Of a stretch of DNA of 64,000 nucleotides, positions 33,610-44,791 are shown piece by piece. Origin of the DNA: Paractinoplanes bogorensis (GTDB taxonomy: Bacteria > Actinomycetota > Actinomycetes > Mycobacteriales > Micromonosporaceae); contig NZ_JAHKKG010000015.1 of assembly GCF_018829635.1 (NCBI RefSeq), positions 1 through 64,000 of the forward strand. The letters are read 5' to 3'. The notes under the pieces are model-generated. The model had not been told where the DNA came from, did no database searches, and saw only the letters and a list, made by a program, of their open reading frames with translations. The translations under genes and the position numbers were made by a program. Within the stretch, counting starts at the first letter, position 1, and every line of letters starts with the position of its first letter.

Positions 33610-34014
33610 GACTGGGTCCGTACGAGATAGGGCTTCAGGAACTCACGCTCGGTCTCGGTGAGCCGCCGCGGGTGGCCGTTGGCCAGGTTGTACGGCACGC
33701 AGACCGACTTGGCTCGGCTGGCCAGCACACCGTCGTCGAACAGCTCGTAGGAGACGGTGAATGCGGCCGCGCGCTGCTCGGAGATCCACATTTCGATACG
33801 TACAGGATCGCCGTAGTCAACCGGCCGCAGATAGTCGACCTCGTGCCGGGCGATGACGATGCCCTCCTCGAAGGACCCGAGACCGTGCTCGCGCGCGCCG
33901 ACGAAGAACATGGCGACGCGCGCCTCCTCGTAGAGAGTGAGGAAGCGCGCGTTGTTGACGTGCCCGTACGCGTCCATGTCGGACCAACGTACGGGCACGT
34001 GATGCACGAATCTC

Positions 34015-34022
<8 letters not shown>
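33606..34022 (-). CDS. acyl-CoA thioesterase (4HBT, YbgC/FadM-like)
   Basis: A 138-residue hot-dog fold thioesterase. The signature is RWSDMDAYGHVNNARFLTLYEEAR with the catalytic Asp17 (SDMDAYGHVNN), and HEVDYLRPVDYGDPV follows. It hydrolyses acyl-CoA thioesters; the chain length is unknown. The GTG at 34022 overlaps the ettA stop by 8 bp, so translation is coupled to ettA. Confidence 0.9.
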
Positions 34023-35691
<1,669 letters not shown>

Positions 35692-35827
35692 GGTGCGCCC
35701 TACCTCCGTGATCGTGGATTTCCAGCCGGATGAGATACCGGTTGAGTCGCAGAATGCAGGACCAATCTTTCCAGGTCGCTCACCGGCCGCTTTCAACAAC
35801 CCCGGCAACGCCCCGCGGATTCCCCGC

Positions 35828-36373
35828 TCAGTCGACCGGACGGGCCTTGTCGGTCTGCGGCGCCTTGCCGCTGGCGAAGGTCACCGTCAACTTGGTCTTG
35901 GACACGGTGAACACGTTTCCGTCGGGCGCCGTGGCCCGATAGGTGCCGTCGGCCTCGACCACGCCGGGCAGGAACAGACCGGTCTTGTTCTGCACCAGCG
36001 GCCGGTCGACGTTCGACCAGCTCTGATAGAAGTATCCGCCGTTGCGGTCCATGCAGACCCAGACCATGGTGTTGGTGCGGTCGATGCGCACCTTGAGCAC
36101 CTGCCACAGCTCGGAGGTGAAGCCCTCCGACTCGGCCGTCTGGCGGGCCTCGTCGAGACAGAACGGGCCGGGCGGGGTGAAGGCGGGCGAGGGTGAGTCG
36201 GTGGGATCGCTCGGTCCGGCCACTCCGCCGCCGCTCGATCGATCGTCGTTGCGCTGCTGCTCCCCGAGCACGTACCCGCCCGTCATGGCGATGATCGTGA
36301 GGAAAACCGTGGCAATCACCACAGGGAAGAAGATCGGCCGCCGGGGCGGGGAAAGATCAGCAGACGGTGTCAC
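35828..36373 (-). CDS. single-pass membrane protein, unknown function
   Basis: A 181-residue protein. A short proline-rich N-terminus is followed by one membrane helix (about 14-36, FFPVVIATVFLTIIAMTGGYVL), a Ser/Pro/Thr linker, then an extracellular domain of about 110 residues with two cysteines (PFCLDEAR and VWVCMDRNGGYFY) that may form a disulfide. I recognise no family. The GTG at 36373 is the likely start. It is divergent from otsA, 125 bp away. The arrangement with an outward domain suggests a cell-envelope role. Confidence 0.7.
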   Translation of the reverse strand: MTPSADLSPPRRPIFFPVVIATVFLTIIAMTGGYVLGEQQRNDDRSSGGGVAGPSDPTDSPSPAFTPPGPFCLDEARQTAESEGFTSELWQVLKVRIDRTNTMVWVCMDRNGGYFYQSWSNVDRPLVQNKTGLFLPGVVEADGTYRATAPDGNVFTVSKTKLTVTFASGKAPQTDKARPVD

Positions 36374-36498
36374 GCGCTCAGAATGGCACCCGGCCGCCAC
36401 CGAGGTCCATCGGCGACGGCAGACACTGGGCACGCCCCGTGCTGCTACGCACAGTAGGCTCACAGGGGGAACAGAAACGACCCGGAGGTGCACTCAGC

Positions 36499-37935
36499 GT
36501 GGCCGAACGAAGTTCCTTCGTCGTAGTCGCCAACCGTCTGCCCGTCGATGAAGTAACCACCCCGGGCGGGGAGCGCCAGTGGCGTACAAGTCCGGGTGGC
36601 CTGGTCACAGCCCTGCACCCGGTGCTCACCGAGCACGGTGGCACCTGGATCGGCTGGGCCGGCGGCACCGGCGACGCGCCCGATCCGTTCGAGCTCGAGG
36701 GCATCCGCATCCACCCGGTGCCGTTGAGCGCCGAAGAGCTGGAGCGCTACTACGAGGGTCAGTCCAACGCGACGATCTGGCCGCTCTATCACGACGCCGT
36801 CGAGACGCCGGTGTACAAGCGTCGCTGGCGTGAGACCTACCGGCTGGTCAACCAGCGCTTCGCCGAGGCCGCGGCCGAGGTGGCCGACGACGGCGCCACC
36901 GTCTGGGTGCAGGACTACCAGCTCCAGCTGGTGCCGGCCATGCTGCGCGAGCTGCGCCCCGACCTCAAGATCGGGTTCTTCCTGCACATCCCGTTCCCGC
37001 CGATCGAGCTGTTCATGCAGATGCCGTTCCGGGCCGAGGTGCTGCGCGGACTGCTCGGCTCCGACCTGGTCGGCTTCCAGCAGCGGCTGGCCGCGCAGAA
37101 CTTCGTCCGCCTGGCCCGCCACCTGCTCGGCCTGCGCTACGAGGGCCAGTCGATCCAGGTCGACGGCCGCAAGGTCAAGGCGGGCGCCTTCCCGATCAGC
37201 ATCGACACCAAGGAGATGGAGCGCCTCGCGGCCGACCCCAAGGTGCAGGCGCGGGCCAAGGAGATCCGGGCCGAGCTGGGCGACCCCAAGACGATCATCC
37301 TGGGTGTCGACCGGCTCGACTACACCAAGGGCATCGAGCTGCGGCTCAAGGCGTTCCGCGAGCTGCTGGCCGACGGCAAGCTCAAGGTCGGCGACGCGGT
37401 GATGGTGCAGGTGGCGACCCCGAGCCGCGAGCGCGTCGAGCACTACCAGACGCTGCGGGTCAAGGTCGAACGCGAGGTCGGGCGGATCAACGGCGAGTTC
37501 GGCCGGGTCGGCGTGCCGGCCGTGCACTATCTGCACCAGTCGTACAGCAAGCAGGAACTGGCCGCGATGTACGTGGCGGCCGACGTGATGATGGTGACCC
37601 CGCTGCGCGACGGCATGAACCTGGTCGCCAAGGAATACGTGTCCTGCCGGGCCGACACCGGCGGCGCGCTCGTGCTCAGCGAGTTCGCCGGGGCCGCGAC
37701 CGAGATGCGCCAGGCCTTCCTGTGCAACCCGCACGACCCCGACGGCGTCAAGGACGCGCTGCTGCGGGCCGTCGGCGCCGAGCAATCCGAGCTCAAGCGG
37801 CGGATGCGGGTCATGCAGCGGCATCTGCGGACGCACGACGTGGCCCAGTGGGCGCACACGTTCCTCGACGCGCTCAAGGAGGCGGCCGAGGGCCGCGACC
37901 CCGAGCCGCATTCCCTGGACGGTCAGTCCACGTAG
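36499..37935 (+). CDS. otsA: alpha,alpha-trehalose-phosphate synthase (UDP-forming)
   Basis: A 478-residue GT20 glycosyltransferase. It joins UDP- (or ADP-) glucose to glucose 6-phosphate, giving trehalose 6-phosphate, a stress protectant and cell-wall precursor. Family motifs are SFVVVANRLPV (1-15), WVQDYQLQLVPAMLR, the substrate loop DRLDYTKGIELRLKAF and the acidic NLVAKEYVSCR near the C-terminus. GGAGGTG lies 8 nt before the GTG at 36499. No otsB phosphatase gene is adjacent. Its 3' end overlaps the convergent VOC gene by 13 bp. Confidence 0.96.
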   Translation: MAERSSFVVVANRLPVDEVTTPGGERQWRTSPGGLVTALHPVLTEHGGTWIGWAGGTGDAPDPFELEGIRIHPVPLSAEELERYYEGQSNATIWPLYHDAVETPVYKRRWRETYRLVNQRFAEAAAEVADDGATVWVQDYQLQLVPAMLRELRPDLKIGFFLHIPFPPIELFMQMPFRAEVLRGLLGSDLVGFQQRLAAQNFVRLARHLLGLRYEGQSIQVDGRKVKAGAFPISIDTKEMERLAADPKVQARAKEIRAELGDPKTIILGVDRLDYTKGIELRLKAFRELLADGKLKVGDAVMVQVATPSRERVEHYQTLRVKVEREVGRINGEFGRVGVPAVHYLHQSYSKQELAAMYVAADVMMVTPLRDGMNLVAKEYVSCRADTGGALVLSEFAGAATEMRQAFLCNPHDPDGVKDALLRAVGAEQSELKRRMRVMQRHLRTHDVAQWAHTFLDALKEAAEGRDPEPHSLDGQST

Positions 37936-38300
37936 AGGCAGAACGGGTGTCCGTCCGGGTCGAGGAAGACCCGGACGTGCTCCTGCGGCTGGAAGTCGGC
38001 CAGGGTGGCCCCCGCCTGGGTGGCGTGCGCGCTGGCCGCTTCCAGGTCGTCGACCCGGATGTCCAGGTGGGCGCTCATCTGCGGGTCACCGGGCCGGGCG
38101 GGCCAGACCGGCCGGGCATAGAGCTTCTCGGTCTGGAAGGACAGCCCGGCGCCGCCACCCGGCGCGCCGAGCACCACCCAGCCGTCCTCGTCCTGGGTCG
38201 CGCTCCAGCCCAGCAGCCGCTTGTAGAAAGCGGCCAGCTCACGAGCGTCGGGCGCGTCCAGCACCATTCCCGTCATCGTCATCTGTGGCCGTCCGTCCAT
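37923..38300 (-). CDS. VOC / glyoxalase-like protein
   Basis: A 125-residue vicinal oxygen chelate fold protein with two betaalphabetabetabeta modules. Typical pieces are the AFYKRLLGW helix in the first module, and SAHLDIRVDDLEAASAHATQAGA and VFLDPDGHPFCLYV in the second. Members include dioxygenases, resistance proteins and ligand-binding proteins; with no full metal set evident I leave the function open. The ATG at 38300 is used; internal Met codons at residues 7 and 9 are alternatives. It converges on otsA with overlapping ends. Confidence 0.85.
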   Translation of the reverse strand: MDGRPQMTMTGMVLDAPDARELAAFYKRLLGWSATQDEDGWVVLGAPGGGAGLSFQTEKLYARPVWPARPGDPQMSAHLDIRVDDLEAASAHATQAGATLADFQPQEHVRVFLDPDGHPFCLYVD

Positions 38301-38329
38301 GGATCCGACCTACCCAGATCGTGACGGGT

Positions 38330-39520
38330 CTATACCGCTGCGTGTACGACTTCCCCGATGACGACCACGGCCGGCGGCCGGATCCCGGCCTCGGTGACCG
38401 CCGCCGCGACCTCGCCGAGCGTGCTCCGCAGCGATCTCTGGTGGCTGGTCGAGCCCTCCTGGACGACGGCGGCCGGCGTCTCGGGCGAGCGGCCCTCGGC
38501 GATCAGCCGGTCGGCGATCCGGCTCAGGTTCTTCAGGCCCATCAGCACGACCAGGGTGCCCCGGAGCCGGGCCAGCGCGGGCCAGTCGACCAGCGAATCC
38601 GCGTGGCCGGGCGGGATGTGCCCGCTGACCACGGTGAACTCGTGGGCGACGCCGCGGTGGGTGACCGGGATGCCGGCCAGCGCGGGCGCGGCGATCGAGC
38701 TGGTCACGCCGGGGACGACGAGCACGGGCACGCCCGCCTCGGCGCAGGCGATCGCCTCTTCGCCGCCTCGGCCGAAGACGAACGGGTCGCCGCCCTTGAG
38801 CCGGACGACGAACTTCCCCTCCAGGGCCCGTTCGACCAGGATCCGGTTGATCTCCTCCTGCGCGGCGGCCGGCCCGTACGGGATCTTGGCCGCGTCGACG
38901 AACTCCACCTCGGGCCGCAGGTCGCCCAGCAGCAGGCCGGGCACCAGCCGGTCGGCCACCACCACGTCGGCCGCGGCGAGCAGGCGCCGGCCCTTCACCG
39001 TGATCAGCTCGGGGTCACCCGGACCGGCCCCGACCAGGGCCACGCCCTTGTGCTCGCCGACAGCCGGCGGGCTGCTCTCGAGCGCATGGGCGACGAGGTC
39101 ACGGACGGCCATCGCGCGCCGCCGGTCGCCGCCGTCGGTCACCGCTACGGTGACCTGCCCCTGCCGGGTCACGGCCGGGGTCCACGCGGTCGCCGCGTCA
39201 CGGTCGTCGGCCCGTACGCAGAAGACGTGCCTCTGCTCGGCCGCCGCACTCACCGCAGCGGCCGCCTCCGGGTCGTCGATCGCTACGTGGACCAGCCAGG
39301 CGCCGTCGACGTCGGCCGGCTCGAAACGGCGGGCGCTCCAGGTCGCCCGGCCGGCATCCACCTGGCCACGCAGGGCCGGGGTGAGCTCGGGCGACACGAT
39401 CTCGACGACCGCACCCGCGGCGAGCAGGGCCGGCACCCGGCGGGTAGCCACCGCGCCGCCGCCCACCATCAGCACGCGGCGGCCGGTCAGCTTGAGCCCG
39501 AGGGGGTAGACGCCGCTCAT
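38330..39520 (-). CDS. cobA: uroporphyrinogen-III C-methyltransferase with siroheme-type N-terminal domain
   Basis: A 396-residue fusion. The N-terminal part (about 1-150) is a Met8/CysG-like dehydrogenase/ferrochelatase domain (VLMVGGGAVATRRV). The C-terminal part (about 158-396) is SUMT, with LVGAGPGDPELITVKG, VVADRLV, RLKGGDPFVFGRGGEEA and VVPGVTSSIAAPALAGIPVTHRG. It makes precorrin-2, the branch point of siroheme and cobalamin synthesis, and the fusion may also yield siroheme. Its start overlaps cobT by 4 bp. It is the last gene of the cobC-cobT-cobA operon. Confidence 0.95.
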   Translation of the reverse strand: MSGVYPLGLKLTGRRVLMVGGGAVATRRVPALLAAGAVVEIVSPELTPALRGQVDAGRATWSARRFEPADVDGAWLVHVAIDDPEAAAAVSAAAEQRHVFCVRADDRDAATAWTPAVTRQGQVTVAVTDGGDRRRAMAVRDLVAHALESSPPAVGEHKGVALVGAGPGDPELITVKGRRLLAAADVVVADRLVPGLLLGDLRPEVEFVDAAKIPYGPAAAQEEINRILVERALEGKFVVRLKGGDPFVFGRGGEEAIACAEAGVPVLVVPGVTSSIAAPALAGIPVTHRGVAHEFTVVSGHIPPGHADSLVDWPALARLRGTLVVLMGLKNLSRIADRLIAEGRSPETPAAVVQEGSTSHQRSLRSTLGEVAAAVTEAGIRPPAVVVIGEVVHAAV

Positions 39521-40572
39521 TTCTCCGAGACCCCGGCCGAGTCGAACGTGGCGACCTCGTGCAGCACCCGGACGGCGGCCTCGACCACCGGCAGCGCGAG
39601 CGCGGCGCCGCTCCCCTCGCCCAGCCGCATGCCCAGGTCGAGCAGGGGCTCGAGACCCAGGTGGGCCAGCGCGACGGTGGCTCCGGGCTCGGCCGAGCGG
39701 TGCCCGGCGATCATCGCGGCCACCGAGTCGGGCGCGAACGCGGCCGCGGCCAGCGCGGCCGAGGCGGCGATCACGCCGTCGACGATCACCGGAATCCGCT
39801 GCGCCGCCGCGCCCAGGATGAAGCCGGTCAGGGCGGCGTGCTCGAGCCCGCCGACCGCGGCCAGCACGCCCAGCGGATCGGCCGGGTCGGGCCGGTGCAG
39901 GGCGAGCGCCCGCCGCACGATCTCGATCTTGTGGTCGAGGGTGGCGTCGTCGATGCCGGTGCCGCGGCCGGTCGCGTCGACCGGGTCACGGCCGGTGAAG
40001 ACCGCGATCAGGGCCGCCGCGGGCGTCGTGTTGGCGATGCCCATGTCGCCGGTGAGCAGGCATTTCGCGCCCGAGTCGATGAGCGCCGAAGCGACGCCGA
40101 GGCCGACCTCGACCGCGGCCCGGGCCTCGTCGGGGGTCAGGGCCGGCTCGACCGACAGGTCGCGGGTGCCCCGCCGGACGTTCGCGTCGAGCAGGGTGGC
40201 GCCGCCGTGCAGCGGGATGGCCACGCCGACGTCGACGACCATGACGTCGGCGCCGGCCTGGCGGGCGAAGGCGTTGACGACCGCGCCGCCGGCCACGAAG
40301 TTGGCCACCATCTGGGCGGTGACCTCCTGCGGCCACGGGCTGACACCCTGGGCGTGCACGCCGTGGTCGCCCGCGAACACGGCCACCGTGGCCGGCGTGG
40401 GGCGGGGCGGCGGGCAGACCCCGGCCAGCCCGGACAGGCGTACGGAAAGATCCTCGAGCATGCCCAGCGAACCGGCCGGCTTGGTCAACCGGGCCTGGTG
40501 GTCACGCGCCGCGGCCATCGCCGTCTCGTCGGCGGGCCGGATCGCGGCGAGGGTCTCCTCCAGGGCAGTCAC
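39517..40572 (-). CDS. cobT: nicotinate-nucleotide--dimethylbenzimidazole phosphoribosyltransferase
   Basis: A 351-residue CobT that makes alpha-ribazole phosphate for the lower ligand of cobalamin. Family motifs are PAGSLGMLEDLSVRLSGLAG near the N-terminus, FAGDHGVHAQGVSPWP, the phosphate-binding region LLTGDMGIANTTPAAAL and the catalytic loop FILGAAAQRIPVIVDGVI. It overlaps both neighbours by 4 bp, so all three genes are translationally coupled. Confidence 0.95.
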   Translation of the reverse strand: MTALEETLAAIRPADETAMAAARDHQARLTKPAGSLGMLEDLSVRLSGLAGVCPPPRPTPATVAVFAGDHGVHAQGVSPWPQEVTAQMVANFVAGGAVVNAFARQAGADVMVVDVGVAIPLHGGATLLDANVRRGTRDLSVEPALTPDEARAAVEVGLGVASALIDSGAKCLLTGDMGIANTTPAAALIAVFTGRDPVDATGRGTGIDDATLDHKIEIVRRALALHRPDPADPLGVLAAVGGLEHAALTGFILGAAAQRIPVIVDGVIAASAALAAAAFAPDSVAAMIAGHRSAEPGATVALAHLGLEPLLDLGMRLGEGSGAALALPVVEAAVRVLHEVATFDSAGVSEK

Positions 40573-41621
40573 GGGCGCTCCTCCAGCACGGTGGTCAATA
40601 CATCGACGAAGGCGTCGGTAGTGGCAGTGTCGCGCACCGCGATCCGCAACCAGTCGGCGCCCAGCCCCGGGAACGTGTCGCCGCGGCGTACCGCGTAGCC
40701 CCGTTCGCGCAGCTCAACGCGTAGTTTGTCGGCCCCGTCGAGGCGTACGGTAACGAACGCACTGGCCGGATGGCCCGCGACCGTGAGCTTCGGCACGTGC
40801 CGGAGCCGCCGCACCAGATGCTCGCGCTCGGCGGCCAGACGCACCGCGATCTCCCGTTCCGCCGCCACCGCGACCGGCGACGCGCAGGCGATCGCCGCGG
40901 CCAGCGCCGGGGTCGACACCGCCCACAGCGGCTGCGCGGCGGCCAGCCGGGGCAGCAGATCGGCCGGCCCGAGCAGATAGCCGATCCGCAGCCCGGCCAG
41001 CCCCCAGGTCTTGGTCAGGCTGCGCAGCACCACCAGGCCCGGCAGGTCACGACGGCCGGCCAGCGACTCCGGCTCGCCCGGCATGCCGGACCGGTGGGTC
41101 GTGTCGGAGAACGCCTCGTCGACCACCAGCACGCGGCCGGGCCGGGCCAGCTTCGCGATCTCGTCGGCCGGGTGCAGCACCGACGTCGGATTGGTGGGAT
41201 TACCGACGAAGACCAGGTCTGATTCCTCCGGTACGAGCGTCGCGTCGAGCCGGAAGCCGTCCTCCTCGCGCAGCAGCACGCGTTCGACCACGTGACCCGC
41301 GTTGTTCAGGGCGGCCTCGGGCTCGGTGAACTGCGGGTGCACCACGACCGGACGGTGGGCACCCCGCAGGGCCTGCGCAAGCAGCACGAACGCCTGAGCC
41401 GCCCCGGCCGTGAGCAGGACCTCGGACGGGTCACGCCGGTGTCGGCGGGCCACGGCCGAGGTCGCTTCGGAGCTTTCCGGGTACGCCGCCAGGTCGCTCA
41501 ACGAGGCCCGCAGGGGTTCGGCGAGCCAGGCCGGCATGGGCTCGCGACGCACGTTGACCGCGAGGTCGATGAGACCGGCGGCCACTTCCGTGTCGCCATG
41601 GTGGCCGAGGTCGAACTTCAT
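40569..41621 (-). CDS. cobC: Rv2231c-type PLP-dependent protein (CobC/CobD-like)
   Basis: A 350-residue fold-type I aminotransferase-like enzyme. The PLP lysine lies in VLRSLTKTWGLAGLRIGYL, and the substrate-binding region has VFVGNPTNPTSVLHP and LVVDEAFSDTTHRS. The family corresponds to threonine-phosphate decarboxylase or histidinol-phosphate aminotransferase relatives, and its position before cobT supports a role in making the aminopropanol linker of cobalamin. The gene symbol follows mycobacterial usage. The ATG at 41621 begins MKFDLGHHGD; a second ATG four codons upstream is possible. Confidence 0.87.
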   Translation of the reverse strand: MKFDLGHHGDTEVAAGLIDLAVNVRREPMPAWLAEPLRASLSDLAAYPESSEATSAVARRHRRDPSEVLLTAGAAQAFVLLAQALRGAHRPVVVHPQFTEPEAALNNAGHVVERVLLREEDGFRLDATLVPEESDLVFVGNPTNPTSVLHPADEIAKLARPGRVLVVDEAFSDTTHRSGMPGEPESLAGRRDLPGLVVLRSLTKTWGLAGLRIGYLLGPADLLPRLAAAQPLWAVSTPALAAAIACASPVAVAAEREIAVRLAAEREHLVRRLRHVPKLTVAGHPASAFVTVRLDGADKLRVELRERGYAVRRGDTFPGLGADWLRIAVRDTATTDAFVDVLTTVLEERP

Positions 41622-41706
41622 GCGTATGAGCATGCCCGAACCCGATAGTGCGTCTCACTTCGGCCGATTCCTTCGGATATGAACGTTTTTGTCATACCTT
41701 CATGGG

Positions 41707-43890
41707 GTGGCAGCCGGAAAAGTCGCACCCCTCGTCCGTGCCGGCCTGATCGCGGGTCTCGTGATCGCCGGTCTCGCCTACCCCCTCGCCGCCCTCGCCG
41801 GACTCGGCGTCAAGGCGGGCACCGAGGCTCTCCAGGGCATGCCCGAGGAGCTGATCGAGGTGCCGACCGCACAGACCAGCTACGTGTACGCCAAGGACGG
41901 CAAGACGCTGCTCACGATGTTCTACGAGGAGCACCGGAAGCCGATCAAGATCGCCGACATGTCGCCGTACATCACCCAGGCGATCGTGGCCTCCGAGGAC
42001 AACCGCTTCTACGAGCACAACGGCGTCGACGCCAAGGGTGTGGCCCGCGCGTTCGTGGCCAACCAGCAGGCCGGCGGGGTGTCACAGGGCGCGTCGACGC
42101 TGACCATGCAGTACGTACGGATGGCCCTGCGCGACGGCGCCAAGACGCCCAAGCAGGCACTGGAGGCGACCGAGCAGACCACCCAGCGCAAACTGCGCGA
42201 GATGCGGCTGGCCATCGAGCTCGAGAAGCGGATGAGCAAGCAGGAGATCCTCGAGCGGTACCTGAACGCGGCGTACTACGGCCACCGGGCGTACGGGATC
42301 TTCGCCGCCTCGCAGGTCTTCTTCTCCAAGCTGCCCCGCGACCTCACCCTGAACGAGGCGGCGCTGCTGGCCGGGCTGGTCAAGGCGCCCTCGGCCTACG
42401 ACCCGGCGACCCAGGACCGGCAGGCGGCGACCAGCCGGCGCAACTACGTGATCGACCAGATGCAGAAAATGAAGTCGATCACGCCGCTGCAGGCCACCGA
42501 GGCCAAGGACCAGCCGATCAAGCTGAAGCTCAGCTCCCCCGCCAACGACTGCATCAGCATCGCGGACAAGCACAACGACTGGGGCTTCTTCTGCGACTAC
42601 TTCAAGTCGTGGTGGAAGGAGCAGCCCGCGTTCGGCGCCAACCCGATGGAACGCGAGGAGAACCTGCGGCGCGGCGGCTACCGGGTGGTGACCTCGATCG
42701 ACCCGCGGATCCAGGCGTCGGCCATGGAGCACATCCTGGACAAGGAGAAGCGGCGCAGCCGGATCGCGCACGGCCAGGTGATCATCGAGCCGAACACCGG
42801 CCGGGTGCTCAGCATGGCGGTGAACCGGCGGTACTCGCTCGACCAGAAGAACAACGCCAAGCACAGCCGGTACAAGAAGTTGAAGGGCAACTATCCCAAC
42901 ACGGTCAACCCGCTGCTCGGCGGCGGCACGATGGCCGGATATCAGGCCGGGTCGACCTTCAAGATCTTCACCATGCTGGCCGCGCTGGACGAGGGCATGC
43001 CGCTGAGCACCTCGTTCTACAGCCCGCCGCGGTTCTACTCGAAGTACATCACCGCGCCCGGACCGGCGACCTGCGGCGTGCACTGGTGCCCCAAGAACTC
43101 CACCCCGTCGATGACCGGCGATCAGACCATGTGGAGCGGCTTCGGCAAGTCGGTGAACACCTACTTCGTGCAGCTCGAGCAGAAGGTGGGCGCGGACAAG
43201 GCGGTCAAGATGGCCGAGCGGCTCGGGTTGCGCTGGCGCACCGACATCGACCGCAAGCTGGCGTCGCCCGAGCATGCCTCGGGATGGGGCGCCTTCACCC
43301 TGGGCGTGAGCGACGTGACACCGATCGAGATGGCCAACGTCTTCGCCACGCTGGCCGCCGAGGGCAATTACTGCCAACCTCTTCCCGTACGCGTGATCAA
43401 GAACCGGGATGGCGCCGACGTCACGTACAAGGGGAAGGTCGTGGCCACCCCCCGCTGCCACCGCGCGGTGAGTGTCGATGTGGCCCGGGCGGCGACCGAT
43501 GCGGCCCGATGCGTCACCGGTTACGGGGCGTCGCGGGGCAGCTGCGGTGGCTGGGGCACCTCCGAGATGGTCTACGGGACGCTGCGCCGGCCGATCGCCG
43601 GGAAGAGCGGCACGACGGACAGCAACAAGACGGCCTGGTTCTGCGGCTTCACCCCGCAGCTGGCGGCGGCCGCCTTCGTCGCCGACCCGGACAACCCGGA
43701 GATGAACGTGGGGTCGAACCGCTCGACCACATCGAAGTACACGCTCGCCGAGACGTTCAAGGACGCGCTCAAGGGGCAGCCCAAGGCGAAGTTCACGCCG
43801 CCCTCGGACGACCTGGTCTACCGCTCGCACGACCGCGATCGTGGCCAGAACCGGGACCGCGACCAGGACAGCGACAACTCCGACAATTAG
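41707..43890 (+). CDS. class A penicillin-binding protein (transglycosylase/transpeptidase)
   Basis: A 727-residue bifunctional peptidoglycan synthase. A membrane anchor (about 9-33) is followed by the GT51 domain with catalytic Glu97 in ASEDNRFYEH. The transpeptidase domain has Ser416-Lys419 (STFK), the SVN triad from Ser482 and KSGTT from Lys633. The C-terminus is highly charged (HDRDRGQNRDRDQDSDNSDN). The GTG at 41707 is the best start; an upstream TTG at 41689 is possible. It is divergent from the cobC operon. Confidence 0.95.
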   Translation: MAAGKVAPLVRAGLIAGLVIAGLAYPLAALAGLGVKAGTEALQGMPEELIEVPTAQTSYVYAKDGKTLLTMFYEEHRKPIKIADMSPYITQAIVASEDNRFYEHNGVDAKGVARAFVANQQAGGVSQGASTLTMQYVRMALRDGAKTPKQALEATEQTTQRKLREMRLAIELEKRMSKQEILERYLNAAYYGHRAYGIFAASQVFFSKLPRDLTLNEAALLAGLVKAPSAYDPATQDRQAATSRRNYVIDQMQKMKSITPLQATEAKDQPIKLKLSSPANDCISIADKHNDWGFFCDYFKSWWKEQPAFGANPMEREENLRRGGYRVVTSIDPRIQASAMEHILDKEKRRSRIAHGQVIIEPNTGRVLSMAVNRRYSLDQKNNAKHSRYKKLKGNYPNTVNPLLGGGTMAGYQAGSTFKIFTMLAALDEGMPLSTSFYSPPRFYSKYITAPGPATCGVHWCPKNSTPSMTGDQTMWSGFGKSVNTYFVQLEQKVGADKAVKMAERLGLRWRTDIDRKLASPEHASGWGAFTLGVSDVTPIEMANVFATLAAEGNYCQPLPVRVIKNRDGADVTYKGKVVATPRCHRAVSVDVARAATDAARCVTGYGASRGSCGGWGTSEMVYGTLRRPIAGKSGTTDSNKTAWFCGFTPQLAAAAFVADPDNPEMNVGSNRSTTSKYTLAETFKDALKGQPKAKFTPPSDDLVYRSHDRDRGQNRDRDQDSDNSDN

Positions 43891-43892
43891 CC

Positions 43893-43992
43893 CAGAAGCC
43901 CGCCCTCCCTGGGGGACCCCCACCACCGGCAATTATGTCGAAACTCGCCGATCTTGGGGCGCAGCCTGTGGACAGCGCTCAGCTGTGGACAA
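43893..43992. repeat. intergenic repeat with DnaA-box-like pair (copy A)
   Basis: Directly after the penicillin-binding protein, AGCCCGCCCTCCC leads through CGATCTTGG to TGTGGACAG (43967-43975) and TGTGGACAA (43984-43992). These are minus-strand DnaA boxes CTGTCCACA and TTGTCCACA separated by 8 nt. The same order of pieces occurs at 47293-47400. Both lie between convergent genes. Confidence 0.7.
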
Positions 43993-44015
43993 CCCCCGGG
44001 CCGGGCGATGATCTG

Positions 44016-44627
44016 CTATGCGGCGGCCCTCCGACGGCGGGGCGGGCGCCAGCCGGCGTCGCGGCCGGTCAGGGCCAGCGCCTGGTCGAGCAGGGTGGAC
44101 TCGTCGTCGGTGGGCACGCGCGGGCCGAACAGGCCGGGCGTGCCCTCCTCGGGGCCCTCGGCCAGGAACTCGATCAGCACCTCGAGGGTGCGCGGGTCGG
44201 TGTAATACTCCTGACCGGTAGCCATGGCCAGATCCCAGCTGTGCATGATCACTTCGTTCATCGCCACATGGCCGAGCGCGGCGGCCGGCATGGTGACTCC
44301 CCCGGCCTGTGACGTGCCCGTCCAGGCGGCCGGATCCTTCCAGGCGGTGGCCAGGTCTTCGAGCAGGACCGGCAGGCGGCTGCGCCAGTGGCGGGTCAGA
44401 TGCTGCGCCGAGGGGGCGGGCGCCGAGGTCGTCTCGGGGCCGTCGAGGCGCTTGTGGGCGGCCTGGGTGAAGGCCACCGACAGGCCCATCAGATGATCGA
44501 GAAGGGTGGCGACGGTCCACTCGGGACACGGCGTGGGATTGGGCAGCTCACCGTCGTCGACGCCGAGCAACAGTGCCCGCAACATCCGGACCGGGGGGTC
44601 GAAATCCAGAGGAACACGATCGGCCAC
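44016..44627 (-). CDS. TIGR03086-type DinB-fold / mycothiol-dependent isomerase-like protein
   Basis: A 203-residue four-helix-bundle protein of the maleylpyruvate-isomerase-like family. TPCPEWTVATLLDHLMGL and ALGHVAMNEVIMHSWDLAMATG carry the metal His residues (His52-type, and the HSWD pair). Such proteins use mycothiol or bind metal; the function of TIGR03086 members is not established. The start is decided by the ribosome site: AAGGAGG lies right next to the ATG at 44633, too close, but 6 nt from the GTG at 44627. It ends beside the repeat of the preceding intergenic region. Confidence 0.82.
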   Translation of the reverse strand: MADRVPLDFDPPVRMLRALLLGVDDGELPNPTPCPEWTVATLLDHLMGLSVAFTQAAHKRLDGPETTSAPAPSAQHLTRHWRSRLPVLLEDLATAWKDPAAWTGTSQAGGVTMPAAALGHVAMNEVIMHSWDLAMATGQEYYTDPRTLEVLIEFLAEGPEEGTPGLFGPRVPTDDESTLLDQALALTGRDAGWRPPRRRRAAA

Positions 44628-44791
44628 GGCCATCCTCCTTCGCGTCGTACCTGTTAACCCCACGTTACGGCTGGGGTGCGACAGTTTCCGCTCGCCGAAC
44701 GGGCGTTTTCACGGATGCTTCCCGGCAGGGTGTATTTCCGCATATCGATCTTGACATTCCGGCCGCCCGCGCGCCGTCCGGCTCTCCGTCG

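Noticed and set aside
41679..44312. A very long plus-strand frame overlapping the penicillin-binding protein
   Set aside because: It is a +1-type shadow with Arg/Gly/Ala/His-rich composition, while the other frame carries complete GT51 and transpeptidase motifs.
44016..44633. ATG at 44633 as start of the DinB-fold protein
   Set aside because: The AAGGAGG ribosome site directly touches this ATG; the GTG two codons on lies at the proper distance.
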